Source: Jiangella aurantiaca
GTDB lineage: Bacteria > Actinomycetota > Actinomycetes > Jiangellales > Jiangellaceae
DNA length: 64,000 nucleotides
Assembly (NCBI RefSeq): GCF_004349105.1
Contig: NZ_SMLB01000003.1
Coordinates: 186,001 to 250,000 of the forward strand
Direction: 5' to 3'
Below are positions 51,975 to 61,404 of the stretch, piece by piece. Below the pieces are notes generated by a model, which saw only the letters and a program-made list of their open reading frames with translations, was not told where the DNA came from and searched no databases. The position numbers and the translations under genes were made by a program. Positions within the stretch are counted from its first letter, which is position 1, and the number at the start of each line of letters is the position of its first letter.

Positions 51975-53288
51975 TCAGCTCTGCAGTGACGCGTCGACCG
52001 CCTCGTTGTCCTGTTCCAGCGTCGTGCCGTCGCCGAACACGTAGTTGCGCACCAGCGGCAGCCACGGGCCCTGCGGGTCGTTGAACGTCTCGCCGAACCG
52101 CAGCGAGTACGGCGTGCGCCCGACCCCGGCGACCTCGTTGATGGTCACCAGCCGCGGGTCCTGGTCGGAGTACTCGTTCGACGCGAGGTCGGTGCGGGCG
52201 ACGACGTCGCGGTTCTGCGCCACGACCTCGACCTGTGCCTCGTCGCCTAGGGTCCAGGCGATGAAGTTCCACGCCGCGTCCGGGATCTCGCTGTTGCTGG
52301 AGATGCCGACCGCGTCACCGCCGACGAACGTCGACTCGCCGCCGTCGACACCCGGGATCGGCGCCACGCCGGTCTCGAACGTGTCGGGCATGAGGCCGAG
52401 CGTCGTGGACGGCATCGGCATGATGCCGATGTTGCCCTCGGGGAACACACCGGTCCACGTCGGGCCGGCCTCGTCCTGAGTGCCCGGCGCGACGATGTCG
52501 TCCTCGACGAGGCCCTTCCAGACGTCGTAGACGGCCTGAGCCTCGGGCTCGGCGAGGAAGGACTCCGTGCCGTCCTCGTTCATGACGTCGGCGCCGGCGG
52601 CCCAGATGCTCGGCCACCAGGTGAACACGTAGCAGCCGCCGCAGTTGCCGCCGAAGAACGTCCCGCTGACGTCGCCGCCGAGGGCGTCGATGGCGCGGGC
52701 GTGCTCGGCGAACTCCTGAAGCGTGGTGGGTGGCGCCTCGGGGTCGAGGCCGGCCTGCTCGTAGAGGCTCTTGTTGTAGAACAGCACGGACAGGTCCATG
52801 GTGTGCGGCACGACGTGCTTGGCGTCGTCGAGCGTGCCGACCTCGATGTGCGACTGCGCGAGGTCGTCGGCGAACGGCAGCGCGTCGATGCGGTCGGTGA
52901 TGTCGAGGTACGCGCCGGCGGTGGTGAACTGCGGCACGAACACCACGTCGAGGCTGAGCACGTCGGGCAGCTCGCCCGCGCCCGCGGCCGTGCCGACGCG
53001 TGGCAGGTAGTCGTCGGTCGGGATGACCGTCAGCTCGACTTGGTTCTCGTGGCTGGCGTTGTAGGCGTCGACGAGCCGCTGGGACTGCGGTTCGGTGGCC
53101 GCCCGCGTCCACATGGTGATGGTGCTGCCGTCGTCGACCCCCTCGGCCAGCGCCTCCGGCGAGGAGCCGCCGTCGTCGTCGCCGCCCGTGGTGCCGGTGT
53201 CGTCGTCACCGCCGCAGGCGCTCATCACGAGCGCCAGCACAGCAGCGGTCACGGCCGTCGTCGCCCGTGTCCTGGTACTACGTCGCAT
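51975..53288 (-). CDS. Sugar-binding lipoprotein of the GH127-linked ABC importer
   Basis: A 437-residue extracellular solute-binding protein. The lipobox LVMSAC ends at C25, followed by GGDDDTGTTGGDDDGG. The mature domain starts ITMWTRAATEPQSQRL. It contains a distinctive GNCGGCYVFTWWP near residue 220 with two close cysteines. The ATG at 53288 has GGGAGAC upstream. It leads the operon that continues to two permeases and GH127, and is divergent from a LacI gene. Confidence 0.93.
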   Translation of the reverse strand: MRRSTRTRATTAVTAAVLALVMSACGGDDDTGTTGGDDDGGSSPEALAEGVDDGSTITMWTRAATEPQSQRLVDAYNASHENQVELTVIPTDDYLPRVGTAAGAGELPDVLSLDVVFVPQFTTAGAYLDITDRIDALPFADDLAQSHIEVGTLDDAKHVVPHTMDLSVLFYNKSLYEQAGLDPEAPPTTLQEFAEHARAIDALGGDVSGTFFGGNCGGCYVFTWWPSIWAAGADVMNEDGTESFLAEPEAQAVYDVWKGLVEDDIVAPGTQDEAGPTWTGVFPEGNIGIMPMPSTTLGLMPDTFETGVAPIPGVDGGESTFVGGDAVGISSNSEIPDAAWNFIAWTLGDEAQVEVVAQNRDVVARTDLASNEYSDQDPRLVTINEVAGVGRTPYSLRFGETFNDPQGPWLPLVRNYVFGDGTTLEQDNEAVDASLQS

Positions 53289-53393
53289 CGTCCGTCTCCC
53301 CGGTGGGACCGAATCTGATGGGTATGCCTCCGTGGCCGGCACCGGGACGACGGGCGGGAGTCGAGCTGCGCCAGCCGCGTCAGAACGAAAGTG

Positions 53394-53554
53394 CCGAAAA
53401 GGCTTTCTGCGAACCGTAGGAGGTTGGCGGAGTCGCGTCAACCCTCTCTGGCGTGCGAGTTCGCTGGACCGAAACGTCAAGTGTCCGGTCACGTGCGCGG
53501 ATCTTGAAAACACCTCTGGTCGGTTTCGGTTCGCTGCTGTATGGTGTGCCGAAA
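53394..53554. promoter_or_regulatory. CCGAAA/TTTCGG repeats in the divergent lacI-importer gap
   Basis: The hexamer CCGAAA occurs at 53394, 53469 and 53549 and as TTTCGG at 53524, in the 292-bp gap between the binding-protein and LacI genes. The last two face each other across 19 bases. They may be half-sites for a regulator of either gene. They differ from the 14-bp operators further right. Confidence 0.4.
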
Positions 53555-53580
53555 TTGTTCTCCATGGAGGCGCCCACAGC

Positions 53581-54606
53581 ATGAACAACGCCGTGCCGTC
53601 GTCGGCCTCGCGCAAGGTGACGTTGAACGATGTCGCCCGCCTGGCCGGGGTCTCGGTCGCCACCGCGTCCAAGGCACTCAACGGTCGCAAGCAGGTGCGC
53701 GCCGAGACCCGCGCGCGCGTCGTCGAGGCGGCCGAACAGCTCTCGTTCTCGCCGAACGAGCTGGCCCGCAGCCTGCTCGCCGATCGCACGGGTACCGTCG
53801 GCCTGCTCACGAACGACCTCGAGGGCCGGTTCTCCATCCCGATCCTCATGGGTGCCGAAGACGCGTTCGGCGCCGACAGCGTGGCCGTCTTCCTGTGTGA
53901 CGCCCGTGGTGACGCCATCCGCGAGAAGCACCACGTCCAGGCGCTGCTCAGCCGGCGGGTCGACGGCCTCATCGTGGTGGGCAGCCGCACCGACCCGCGG
54001 CCGTCCCTCGGTCGCGAGCTGCCGGTCCCGGTCGTCTACGCGTACGCGCCGTCGGAGGACCCCGAGGACCTGTCCATCGTGGTCGACAACGTCGGCGCCG
54101 GCCGCAGCGCCGTCGACCACCTCGTCTCCACCGGGCGCACCCGCATCGCCCACATCACCGGCGACCCCACCTACGGTGCCTCGCAGGAGCGCGCCGAGGG
54201 TGCGCTCGCCGCGCTCGCCGACCACGGCCTGTCGCTGGTCGGCGAGGTCCGGTTCGGGTCGTGGACGGAGAGCTGGGGGCGCGCTGCGGCGTCCATGCTG
54301 CTCGGCCAGCATCCCGAGCTCGACGCCATCCTCTGCGGCAGCGACCAGGTGGCCCGCGGCGTGATGGACGCGTTGCGGGAACACGGCCGCACCGTGCCCG
54401 ACGACGTCGCGGTCATGGGCTTCGACAACTGGGAGATCTTCACCAGTGGCGCCCGTCCGGCCCTGACCAGCGTCGACATGAACTTCGAACGGCTCGGACG
54501 GGTGGCGGCGCAGCGTCTGTTCGCCGCCATCGACGGCGAGCCACGGTCCGGGGTCGAGGCGCTGGACACCCGGGTGGTGATCCGCGGCTCGACCGTGCCC
54601 GGGTGA
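53581..54606 (+). CDS. LacI family transcriptional regulator
   Basis: A 341-residue LacI/GalR repressor. The N-terminal HTH and hinge are KVTLNDVARLAGVSVATASK with ALNGRKQV (residues about 12-40), followed by SPNELARSLLADRTGTVGLL. The periplasmic-binding-like sensor includes SEDPEDLSIVVDNVGAG and DVAVMGFDNWEIFTSGARPA near 285. It binds a sugar and releases operators. Divergent from the importer and directly upstream of the surface/hydrolase genes, it is the likely controller of the island. ATG 53581. Confidence 0.94.
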   Translation: MNNAVPSSASRKVTLNDVARLAGVSVATASKALNGRKQVRAETRARVVEAAEQLSFSPNELARSLLADRTGTVGLLTNDLEGRFSIPILMGAEDAFGADSVAVFLCDARGDAIREKHHVQALLSRRVDGLIVVGSRTDPRPSLGRELPVPVVYAYAPSEDPEDLSIVVDNVGAGRSAVDHLVSTGRTRIAHITGDPTYGASQERAEGALAALADHGLSLVGEVRFGSWTESWGRAAASMLLGQHPELDAILCGSDQVARGVMDALREHGRTVPDDVAVMGFDNWEIFTSGARPALTSVDMNFERLGRVAAQRLFAAIDGEPRSGVEALDTRVVIRGSTVPG

Positions 54607-54645
54607 GCTCGTGAGAAGCCCGGCCCGGACGTCCGCCGGCGGTGG

Positions 54646-54659
54646 TGTGAACGCTAACA
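54646..54659 (+). promoter_or_regulatory. LacI-type operator TGTGAACGCTAACA (site 1)
   Basis: A 14-bp near-palindrome TGTGAACGCTAACA, with outer GGTG/CACC extending the symmetry, 86 bases before the WxL-like gene. It fits the TGTTAGCGCTAACA class of LacI-family sites with the central CG. An exact inverted copy lies at 56549. Confidence 0.75.
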
Positions 54660-54741
54660 ACACCGCCGGTGCCTTGCAGTGTGCGTTCCAGGGACGGCCG
54701 ATCGGCCGGCCCTCCGGCTTCACCGACGGAGAGGTTCGAAG

Positions 54742-55419
54742 ATGAGCACACGTCATGTCAGACCGCTGATTTCCTTTTCCCCGTTGGACTCGCCGCCGCC
54801 TGGGACCTCGCGGTCGGCCTTCAGGCTGATCCTGGCCGCACTCGGCCTGGTGGCCCTTGGCCTCGCCGCCTCCGCGACGGCAGCGGTGGCGGACGAGGAG
54901 GAGGGGGTCGATCTGTCGGTCGTCATCGACGACATCACCCCACCCGGCCAGCTCACCCTCACGGTCGCGCTGAACGACGGCGTCGTCCTGACCGAGGAGG
55001 GGTCCGACGACACCGCCCGGCAGTTCACCGGCACGCTCCCGACCGTGACGGTCAGCGACACCCGCACCGCCGAGGAGATCCCGGACGGCGCGTTCTGGGC
55101 CGTCGTCGGCCGGGCCAGCGACTTCGTCGGTGGCGACAACACCATCGGCGCGGAGCACCTCGGCTGGCGGCCGCAGCTGCTGTCGCCCTCGCCGACCGGC
55201 AACGTCGCCGAGGGCGAGCCGGTCTCCAGCGTCATCCCCGACGGCACCAGCGCACCCGCCGTCGGCCTCGTCGGCCAGGAGCTGCTGGTCTCGACGTTCA
55301 GCGCGGAGGAGGAGACCGGGAGCTGGGACGTCACCGCCGAGCTGGCGCTGCGAACGCCGACGGACGTCGAGCCGGGCGAGTACCACTCGGTGCTGACGCT
55401 GTCGCTGTTCGACCAGTGA
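54742..55419 (+). CDS. Secreted WxL-like surface protein
   Basis: A 225-residue secreted protein. A signal peptide with hydrophobic core LILAALGLVALGLAASATAA ends near residue 50. The mature part is beta-rich, with TVTVSDTRTAEEIPDGAFWA and VGRASDF, LGWRPQLLS, and SWDVTAELALRTPTDVEPGE near the end, which resemble the two halves of WxL domains. I infer WxL-like from this; the classic motif is not exact. It precedes a DUF916-like membrane protein by 14 bases. In Firmicutes the two types act as a pair on the cell wall. A LacI operator lies upstream. Confidence 0.7.
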   Translation: MSTRHVRPLISFSPLDSPPPGTSRSAFRLILAALGLVALGLAASATAAVADEEEGVDLSVVIDDITPPGQLTLTVALNDGVVLTEEGSDDTARQFTGTLPTVTVSDTRTAEEIPDGAFWAVVGRASDFVGGDNTIGAEHLGWRPQLLSPSPTGNVAEGEPVSSVIPDGTSAPAVGLVGQELLVSTFSAEEETGSWDVTAELALRTPTDVEPGEYHSVLTLSLFDQ

Positions 55420-55432
55420 CCTCAGTGCGCCC

Positions 55433-56485
55433 ATGAGCAGCCTTCCTCGCGCGGTGACGCGGACGCTCGCGGCCGCGGTGCTCGCCGCGGCCGCGCCGAT
55501 CGCGCCGGTCGCTCTGGCGGGCGCCGCCGACGCGCCGATCACGTGGTCGGTGCGGCCGGCGGACGAGCACGGCCCGGATGGCCGCCGGGTCATCGACGTC
55601 GTGCTGGAGCCGGGCCAGCGGGTCGTCGAGCACGTCGCCGTGACCAACCACTCGGCGGTGCCGGTGACGTTCTCGATCAGCGCGAACGACGGCTACCTCA
55701 CCGAGCGCGGCAGCTTCGACATGCTGCCGTCCGACACGCCGCCGATCGACGGCGGCGCGTGGCTCGGCGTCCCGGAGCAGGCCACGGTCGGCGCCGGCGA
55801 GTCGGTCGTCGTCCCGGTGGAGGTCGCCGTGCCCGAGACCGCCGAGCCGGGCGACCACCCGGCCGGCATCGCGGCGTCGATCCTCTCCACCGGATCCGAG
55901 GTGGCGGTCGAGAGCCGGGTCGGCGTGCGGGTGAACCTCACGGTCGCCGGCGAGGCCGTGGCGGCGCTGGACGCGACGATCATCGACGTCTCCTACGAGC
56001 CGTCGTGGAACCCGTTCGCCCCGGGCGACCTGGTCGTTCACTACGAGGCGGTCAACACCGGCACCGTCGCCGCGTCCGCGGCCGCGGTCGCGGGCGCCAC
56101 CACGTTGCTCGGCGACGTGGACGAGGTGGACGGTGGCGAGCCGCGCGAGCTGCTACCCGGCGGCCGGATCGAGCAGTCGGTGCGGGTATCCGGCGTCTGG
56201 CCGCTCGGGCCGGTCGACGCCCGGCTCGCCGTCGAGCCGCTGCTGGACGAGGCATCGACGGTGTCCGCCGCGCCGGCCATGGTGACGCTGACCGCGACCG
56301 CGTGGGCACTTCCGCTCGCGCAGCTCCTGCTGCTGCTCCTGCTCGTCCTGCTCGTGCTCGTCGTGCGGCGCCTGCTGCGCCGGCGCCGAGCTCGGCTGGA
56401 GGAGCTGCTCGCCCAGGCTCGGGCCGAGGGCGCCGCCGCGGCCCGCGCGGACGGCCGGCCACACGTGACCACCGACACCGCGTGA
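55433..56485 (+). CDS. DUF916-like cell-surface membrane protein
   Basis: A 350-residue protein: a signal peptide (about residues 1-35), a beta-sandwich extracellular region with ITWSVRPADEHGPDGRRVID and VEVAVPETAEPGDHPAGIAA, typical of the DUF916/WxL-partner proteins, then one C-terminal membrane helix (PLAQLLLLLLLVLLVLVVRR) and an Arg-rich cytoplasmic tail. It would stand on the membrane and hold the secreted partner or bind peptidoglycan. ATG 55433. It ends 63 bases before the second operator. Confidence 0.78.
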   Translation: MSSLPRAVTRTLAAAVLAAAAPIAPVALAGAADAPITWSVRPADEHGPDGRRVIDVVLEPGQRVVEHVAVTNHSAVPVTFSISANDGYLTERGSFDMLPSDTPPIDGGAWLGVPEQATVGAGESVVVPVEVAVPETAEPGDHPAGIAASILSTGSEVAVESRVGVRVNLTVAGEAVAALDATIIDVSYEPSWNPFAPGDLVVHYEAVNTGTVAASAAAVAGATTLLGDVDEVDGGEPRELLPGGRIEQSVRVSGVWPLGPVDARLAVEPLLDEASTVSAAPAMVTLTATAWALPLAQLLLLLLLVLLVLVVRRLLRRRRARLEELLAQARAEGAAAARADGRPHVTTDTA

Positions 56486-56548
56486 AGAGGTGATCCGCTG
56501 ACCCTTCCCACCGCCGCACCGCCGCGGCGCGACGTGATCCGGACGCGT

Positions 56549-56562
56549 TGTTAGCGTTCACA
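56549..56562 (-). promoter_or_regulatory. LacI-type operator TGTTAGCGTTCACA (site 2)
   Basis: The exact reverse complement of site 1, 32 bases before the ATG of the large hydrolase. Two identical 14-bp sites in front of two neighbouring units strongly suggest one regulator for both. Confidence 0.78.
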
Positions 56563-56594
56563 TTTCCTGGTTCCCCGATGGAGAGGACATGGTG

Positions 56595-59500
56595 ATGTCG
56601 GGACGAACTTTCAGACGAGCCATCGCGACCGCGACCAGCGGTGTGATGGCCTGCGGCGGCCTGGTGCTGTTACCGGGCTCCGCGTACGCGGATTCGCACG
56701 TACTGCCGGGCAACGAGAGCGACGTCGGCCTCTACACCGACGGCCTGACCGACACGATGGACATCGGCGACCCCACGTACCTCAACGAGGACCAGGTCGC
56801 GGCCGCGCTCGAGCCGGGCGTGCCGTACACCGCGGGGAGCATGCACCAGTCGATCTTCGAGAAGGACCTCGCCGCCGGCGGCACCGACTACTACCTGGAC
56901 CGCATCCTCGGCGTCCGCGGGACCAGCGGCAACAACGTCCTGCAGACCCGCGGCCGCACTCTGTACATGCGCGGCGGCAGCAACTTCGGCGTCATGGGGT
57001 TCGCGGGCAGTGCCTTCGCCGGCGGGCCGAACAACCTGGGCAACCTCTACACCGTCAGCGTGCCCGGCCAGACGGTCGCCGAGGTGGGCGCCGAGCGGTT
57101 CAACGCCCCCAGCCACGCGAAGGGCCGCTACACCATCGGCACGACCGGCGTGGTCGCCCAGCAGACGAAGTTCATCACCTACGACAACGTGGCCGTCACC
57201 GCGCTCACGTTCAGCAACCCGGGCACCGCGCCCGTCACGTTCACGGTCCGCGCGGCCTCGCCGCTGGCCACCACGTCGACTGACGCGGCGGACGAGCTGA
57301 CCGGCACCCGCACGCTGACCAGCGGGGCCAACAACGGCCTCATCGACACGCCGTGGTCGCGGGTGACGATCGGGCTCAAGGCGGCCGGCTTCACGCGCAA
57401 CGGCACCAACCTCGACCGCGAGGTCACCGTGCCCGCGGGCGGATCGGTCGACCTGTCCGTCGTCGGCGCCCTGTACTCCGACACGATGCCCGACTCACGG
57501 ACCAGCTTCTACGACTACGTGGAGCTGGCGCCGGCGGAGGCCGCCCGCACCGCGATCACCGAGTTCAACCGCCGCTGGGCGGCCGACATCCCCTACATCG
57601 ACGTGCCCAGCGCGGCCGTCGAGAAGGCGATCGTCTACCGCTGGTGGGGTGAGCGCTACAACAGCCTGGACGCGAACGAGCCGGGCTACGTCTACCAGTA
57701 CCCGACCACGATCGAGGGCGTGAACCTCTACCAGAACGCCGTCGCGCTCACGCAGCCGATGCACCTGCAGGACACGAAGTGGATCCGCAACCCGTACCTC
57801 GCCTACGGGCAGATCCTCAACATCGGTGAGCTGTCCGGGTCGTCGGCCTTCCTCGACAGCCCCGGGCACACCAGCTGGAACAACCACTACTCGCAGTACC
57901 TCGGCACCGCCGGGCTGGAGGCGTACAACGTCCACGGCGGCGGCGCGGCGATCGCGGATCGGTTCGCCCGGTACTTCGAGGGTGACGGCGAGGGCCAGCT
58001 CGAGCACTACGACGGCAACGGCGACAACCTCATCGCCTACGACACCAACTTCATGCCTGGCAACGACTCCGACGCCATCAGCTTCGGCTACCCGAAGGTC
58101 AACGCCGGCGCACCCGGCGCCCGGACGATCGAGCGGCCGGAGTCGGCGTACGTGTGGGGCGACTTCGACGCCGCCCGCCAGCTCTACGAGCTCGCCGGCG
58201 CGGACCCGGCGAAGGTCACGGAGGTGGGCGCGAAGGCCGACCAGATCCGCGACGCGATCCTCGGCCGGCTGTGGAGCCAGGAGATGCGGATGTTCCTCGC
58301 CGGCACGTCGCACGGCGCGACATCGGGCGGAACACAGAACCCGCTGACCGAGGCCGAGCGCGACCTCATCCCGGCCAAGGAGTCGAACCTCTACGACGTC
58401 TACGCGCAGAACCTCATCCCGTTCGAGGACTACGAGACCTACGTCGACGGCTTCCGGTTCCTGCGCTACGGCGACAACTTCCCGATCTTCCCGTTCTATA
58501 CGGCGAACCAGTGGGACAAGACGAAGTTCGGGGTCGGCGGGTCGAACAACTTCTCCAACATCAACTTCACCGTGCAGTACCGCGCCGTGCGCTCCGCGCT
58601 GCGGCACTACGACCCGGAGCAGAAGTACGTCACGCCGGAGTACGCCGCCCGGCTGCTGGACTGGATGGCGTGGAGCATCTACCCGAACGGTGACGCCCGC
58701 GTGGCCAACCAGGCCGAGTACTACTCGAACTGGAACCCGACGGCGCGCACCTACAGCCGCAACAACCAGAACCACATCATGCTCGGCAACATGAACTACA
58801 TCTACGTCGAGGACATGGGTGGCATCCAGCCGCGGTCCGACGACGTGATCGAGCTGTGGCCGATCGACCTCGGCTACGACCACTTCATGGTCAACAACCT
58901 GCGCTACCACGGCAAGGACATCACGATCGTGTGGGACCGGGACGGCTCCCATTACGGCCTGGGCGCGGGCTACAGCCTGTTCGTCGACGGCGAGAAGAAG
59001 GCCACGGCCGACGCGCTCGGCCGGTTCGTCTACGACCCGAACACGAACGAGATCGTGGAGGCCGACGATGGCTTGAACGTCACCGTCGCCGCCACGGGCG
59101 CCGAGCTACCGACCGCCAAGGACACCTCGATCGACGACGAGCGCGTCGTGTCGTACCTGCGCACCGCCGGCATCGACCTCGGCGAGGACGCGCCGAACCT
59201 GGCGCCGGGCGCCGCGCTGTCGTCCTCGTTCACCCAGCAGGGCGTGCGCCCGACGCCGTGGCGGCAGTTCCACACGCCCGGCTGGAGCACCGGCTCGATG
59301 AACTACACGCCGGGTGCCATCAGCGAGACGGAGCGCCCGGTCTCGCTGGATGCCGTGACCGACGGCGTCACGATCAACGAGCCGTACTGGGGCAACTACG
59401 GCACCACCGAGCCGGGCGGCTACGTCGAGCTCGACTTCGGCGAGCCGGTCCGGTTCGACAACGTCAAGGTGTGGTTCGTCAGCGACCGCCAGGCCGGCGG

Positions 59501-61301
59501 CTACCGCGAGCCGCAGCGCTACACCATCCAGGTGCCGGATGGGAACGGCGGCTGGGTCACCGTCCCGGACGCGTTCAAGTCGCCGAAGATCCCCGGCGCC
59601 AAGTTCAACGAGGCGCTGTTCGACGCCGTCACGACCGATCGGGTGCGGGTGGCCTTCACCAACACCCCGTCCTTCTACACCGCGATCTCGGAGATTCAGG
59701 TCTTCGACTCCGGCCGCGAGGTGCCGGACGTGGTCAACGACCCGCCGACGGTGACGGTGAACGTCGATCGGTCCCGCGACGGCAACCTGTCCACGAACCT
59801 GGCCGGCACGGTCACCGACGACGGCATCCCGGACACCGGTGAGCTCACCTACGGCTGGTCGACGGTCTCGAAGCCGGACGGCGCCGGCGTCATCTTCGGC
59901 GCGCCGAACGCCCTGACCACGTCCGTCACCGGCACCGTCGCGGGGACGTACGTGTTCCGGCTGACGGCGTCCGACGGCGAGCTGACCACCCAGCGCGACG
60001 TCGAGGTGGCGCTCACCGAGAAGCCGACGTCCGCCGAGTTCGGCGCGCTGGCCACGATCACCACCAGCGGCAGCGCGCCGTGGGAGAACCCGCTGCGCGT
60101 CAACGAGTCGACCACGCCGGCCAGCTCGTCACCCGGCGCGGGCAACGGCTGGGGGTCGTGGGGCCAGCCGAACAACGGCACCAGCGTGGCGACCACGGCG
60201 TGGATCCAGTACAAGTGGGACTCCCCGGTGCTGCTCGGGTCCACGGACATCTACTGGTATGACGACAACGGCGGCACCCGGATGCCCAGGCCCGACACGT
60301 ACGTCATCGAGCACTCGACGGACGGCCAGACCTGGACGCCCGTCACGCTCACCGGTACGTCGACGTACGCGGGCGCGCTGACCCGCAACGCGTACAACCA
60401 CCTCGACTTCGAGCCGGTGACGACGAGCCACCTGCGCATCCGCATCTTCGGCGTGCAGGGCTCCGGCGCCGGGACGGGCGTGCTGCGGTGGCGGGCCAAC
60501 GGCGACATCGTCAGCCAGGTGGCCAGCCCCGTGTTGATGCGGACCGTGGTCGGCGAGGTCCCGGTGCTGCCGGCCGAGCTCGACGTCCAGTACTCCAGCG
60601 GCCCGCGGGGCACGCTACCGTTCACCTGGCAGCCGATCACGCCGGAGATGGTGGCCGAGACCAATGTCGAGCCGTTCGTCGTCTACGGCACGAACACGAC
60701 GAACGGTCTCATCGCCGAGGCCCGGATCTACGTGCGGCCGGAGAACTCGCAGGGCGGCATCTCGATCCAGGGCGCCCAGCAGTTCGAGCAGACCGTCGAC
60801 GTCGGCGAGCTGCCGCACCTGCCGACGAAGGTGGAGGTGTCGTACAACGACGGCTCGCGCGACAACCAGGCGATCGGTGTCGACTGGGACTTCGACGAGT
60901 CGATCGTGAACACGCCCGGCGTGTACACGATCACCGGCGACCTGATCCTGCCCGACTACGTGAGCGAGGCGGGCACGACGTCCACCACGCTCACGCTGAC
61001 GGTGGGCGACGGCATCGCGCCGGTGGACGTGTCGGTGACCACCGAGGTGCGCTGCCTCGGGCGGCGGGCGTTCGTCGCCGTCCGGGCGACGAACGGGGAG
61101 ACCGTGCCGCTCGACATCACCCTCGCGACGGCGTACGGGACCCGGTCGCTGTCGGACATCGAGCCGGAGGCGGCCGCGTACCAGATGTTCGCCACCCGGC
61201 TGGCCAGCGTGCCCGCCGGCGAGGTGACGGTCACCGCCACCGCCGAGGACGGCAGGCAGGCAGTGGTCGTGGACGACTACCCGGCGCTCACCTGCGGGTG
61301 A
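56595..61301 (+). CDS. Large secreted multimodular glycoside hydrolase (candidate GH121-like)
   Basis: A 1568-residue secreted protein. Signal peptide about 1-33 (ending GSAYADS). Residues about 40-830 are a helical (alpha/alpha)6-type hydrolase region, with AYVWGDFDAARQLYELAG, SNNFSNINFTVQYRAVRSAL and VIELWPIDLGYDHF. Then a discoidin-like domain (about 868-1045), a PKD-like domain (1048-1145), a second discoidin-like domain (1145-1308), bacterial Ig-like domains (1310-1470) and a terminal domain. I use ATG 56595, eight bases after AGAGG; ATG 56589 is too close. GH121 (beta-L-arabinobiosidase) is my preferred reading because GH127 and GH43 are neighbours; this is context-based. Confidence 0.72.
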   Translation: MSGRTFRRAIATATSGVMACGGLVLLPGSAYADSHVLPGNESDVGLYTDGLTDTMDIGDPTYLNEDQVAAALEPGVPYTAGSMHQSIFEKDLAAGGTDYYLDRILGVRGTSGNNVLQTRGRTLYMRGGSNFGVMGFAGSAFAGGPNNLGNLYTVSVPGQTVAEVGAERFNAPSHAKGRYTIGTTGVVAQQTKFITYDNVAVTALTFSNPGTAPVTFTVRAASPLATTSTDAADELTGTRTLTSGANNGLIDTPWSRVTIGLKAAGFTRNGTNLDREVTVPAGGSVDLSVVGALYSDTMPDSRTSFYDYVELAPAEAARTAITEFNRRWAADIPYIDVPSAAVEKAIVYRWWGERYNSLDANEPGYVYQYPTTIEGVNLYQNAVALTQPMHLQDTKWIRNPYLAYGQILNIGELSGSSAFLDSPGHTSWNNHYSQYLGTAGLEAYNVHGGGAAIADRFARYFEGDGEGQLEHYDGNGDNLIAYDTNFMPGNDSDAISFGYPKVNAGAPGARTIERPESAYVWGDFDAARQLYELAGADPAKVTEVGAKADQIRDAILGRLWSQEMRMFLAGTSHGATSGGTQNPLTEAERDLIPAKESNLYDVYAQNLIPFEDYETYVDGFRFLRYGDNFPIFPFYTANQWDKTKFGVGGSNNFSNINFTVQYRAVRSALRHYDPEQKYVTPEYAARLLDWMAWSIYPNGDARVANQAEYYSNWNPTARTYSRNNQNHIMLGNMNYIYVEDMGGIQPRSDDVIELWPIDLGYDHFMVNNLRYHGKDITIVWDRDGSHYGLGAGYSLFVDGEKKATADALGRFVYDPNTNEIVEADDGLNVTVAATGAELPTAKDTSIDDERVVSYLRTAGIDLGEDAPNLAPGAALSSSFTQQGVRPTPWRQFHTPGWSTGSMNYTPGAISETERPVSLDAVTDGVTINEPYWGNYGTTEPGGYVELDFGEPVRFDNVKVWFVSDRQAGGYREPQRYTIQVPDGNGGWVTVPDAFKSPKIPGAKFNEALFDAVTTDRVRVAFTNTPSFYTAISEIQVFDSGREVPDVVNDPPTVTVNVDRSRDGNLSTNLAGTVTDDGIPDTGELTYGWSTVSKPDGAGVIFGAPNALTTSVTGTVAGTYVFRLTASDGELTTQRDVEVALTEKPTSAEFGALATITTSGSAPWENPLRVNESTTPASSSPGAGNGWGSWGQPNNGTSVATTAWIQYKWDSPVLLGSTDIYWYDDNGGTRMPRPDTYVIEHSTDGQTWTPVTLTGTSTYAGALTRNAYNHLDFEPVTTSHLRIRIFGVQGSGAGTGVLRWRANGDIVSQVASPVLMRTVVGEVPVLPAELDVQYSSGPRGTLPFTWQPITPEMVAETNVEPFVVYGTNTTNGLIAEARIYVRPENSQGGISIQGAQQFEQTVDVGELPHLPTKVEVSYNDGSRDNQAIGVDWDFDESIVNTPGVYTITGDLILPDYVSEAGTTSTTLTLTVGDGIAPVDVSVTTEVRCLGRRAFVAVRATNGETVPLDITLATAYGTRSLSDIEPEAAAYQMFATRLASVPAGEVTVTATAEDGRQAVVVDDYPALTCG

Positions 61302-61326
61302 GCGGGTAGCCGCCACGCCGTTTCCC

Positions 61327-61365
61327 GGCCCTCGGGGCGCGCGCACGTCCCGCGCCCCGAGGGCC
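61327..61365 (+). terminator. Perfect 15-bp hairpin between the two hydrolase genes
   Basis: GGCCCTCGGGGCGCG (61327-61341) pairs exactly with 61351-61365 around a 9-base loop, 25 bases after the large hydrolase stop and 39 before the GH43 start. There is no T tract. It may end transcription or protect the upstream message and lower expression of the second gene. Confidence 0.7.
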
Positions 61366-61404
61366 CTCAGGTACCCCTTCGCGCACGACCTGAGGAGACG
61401 ATCC

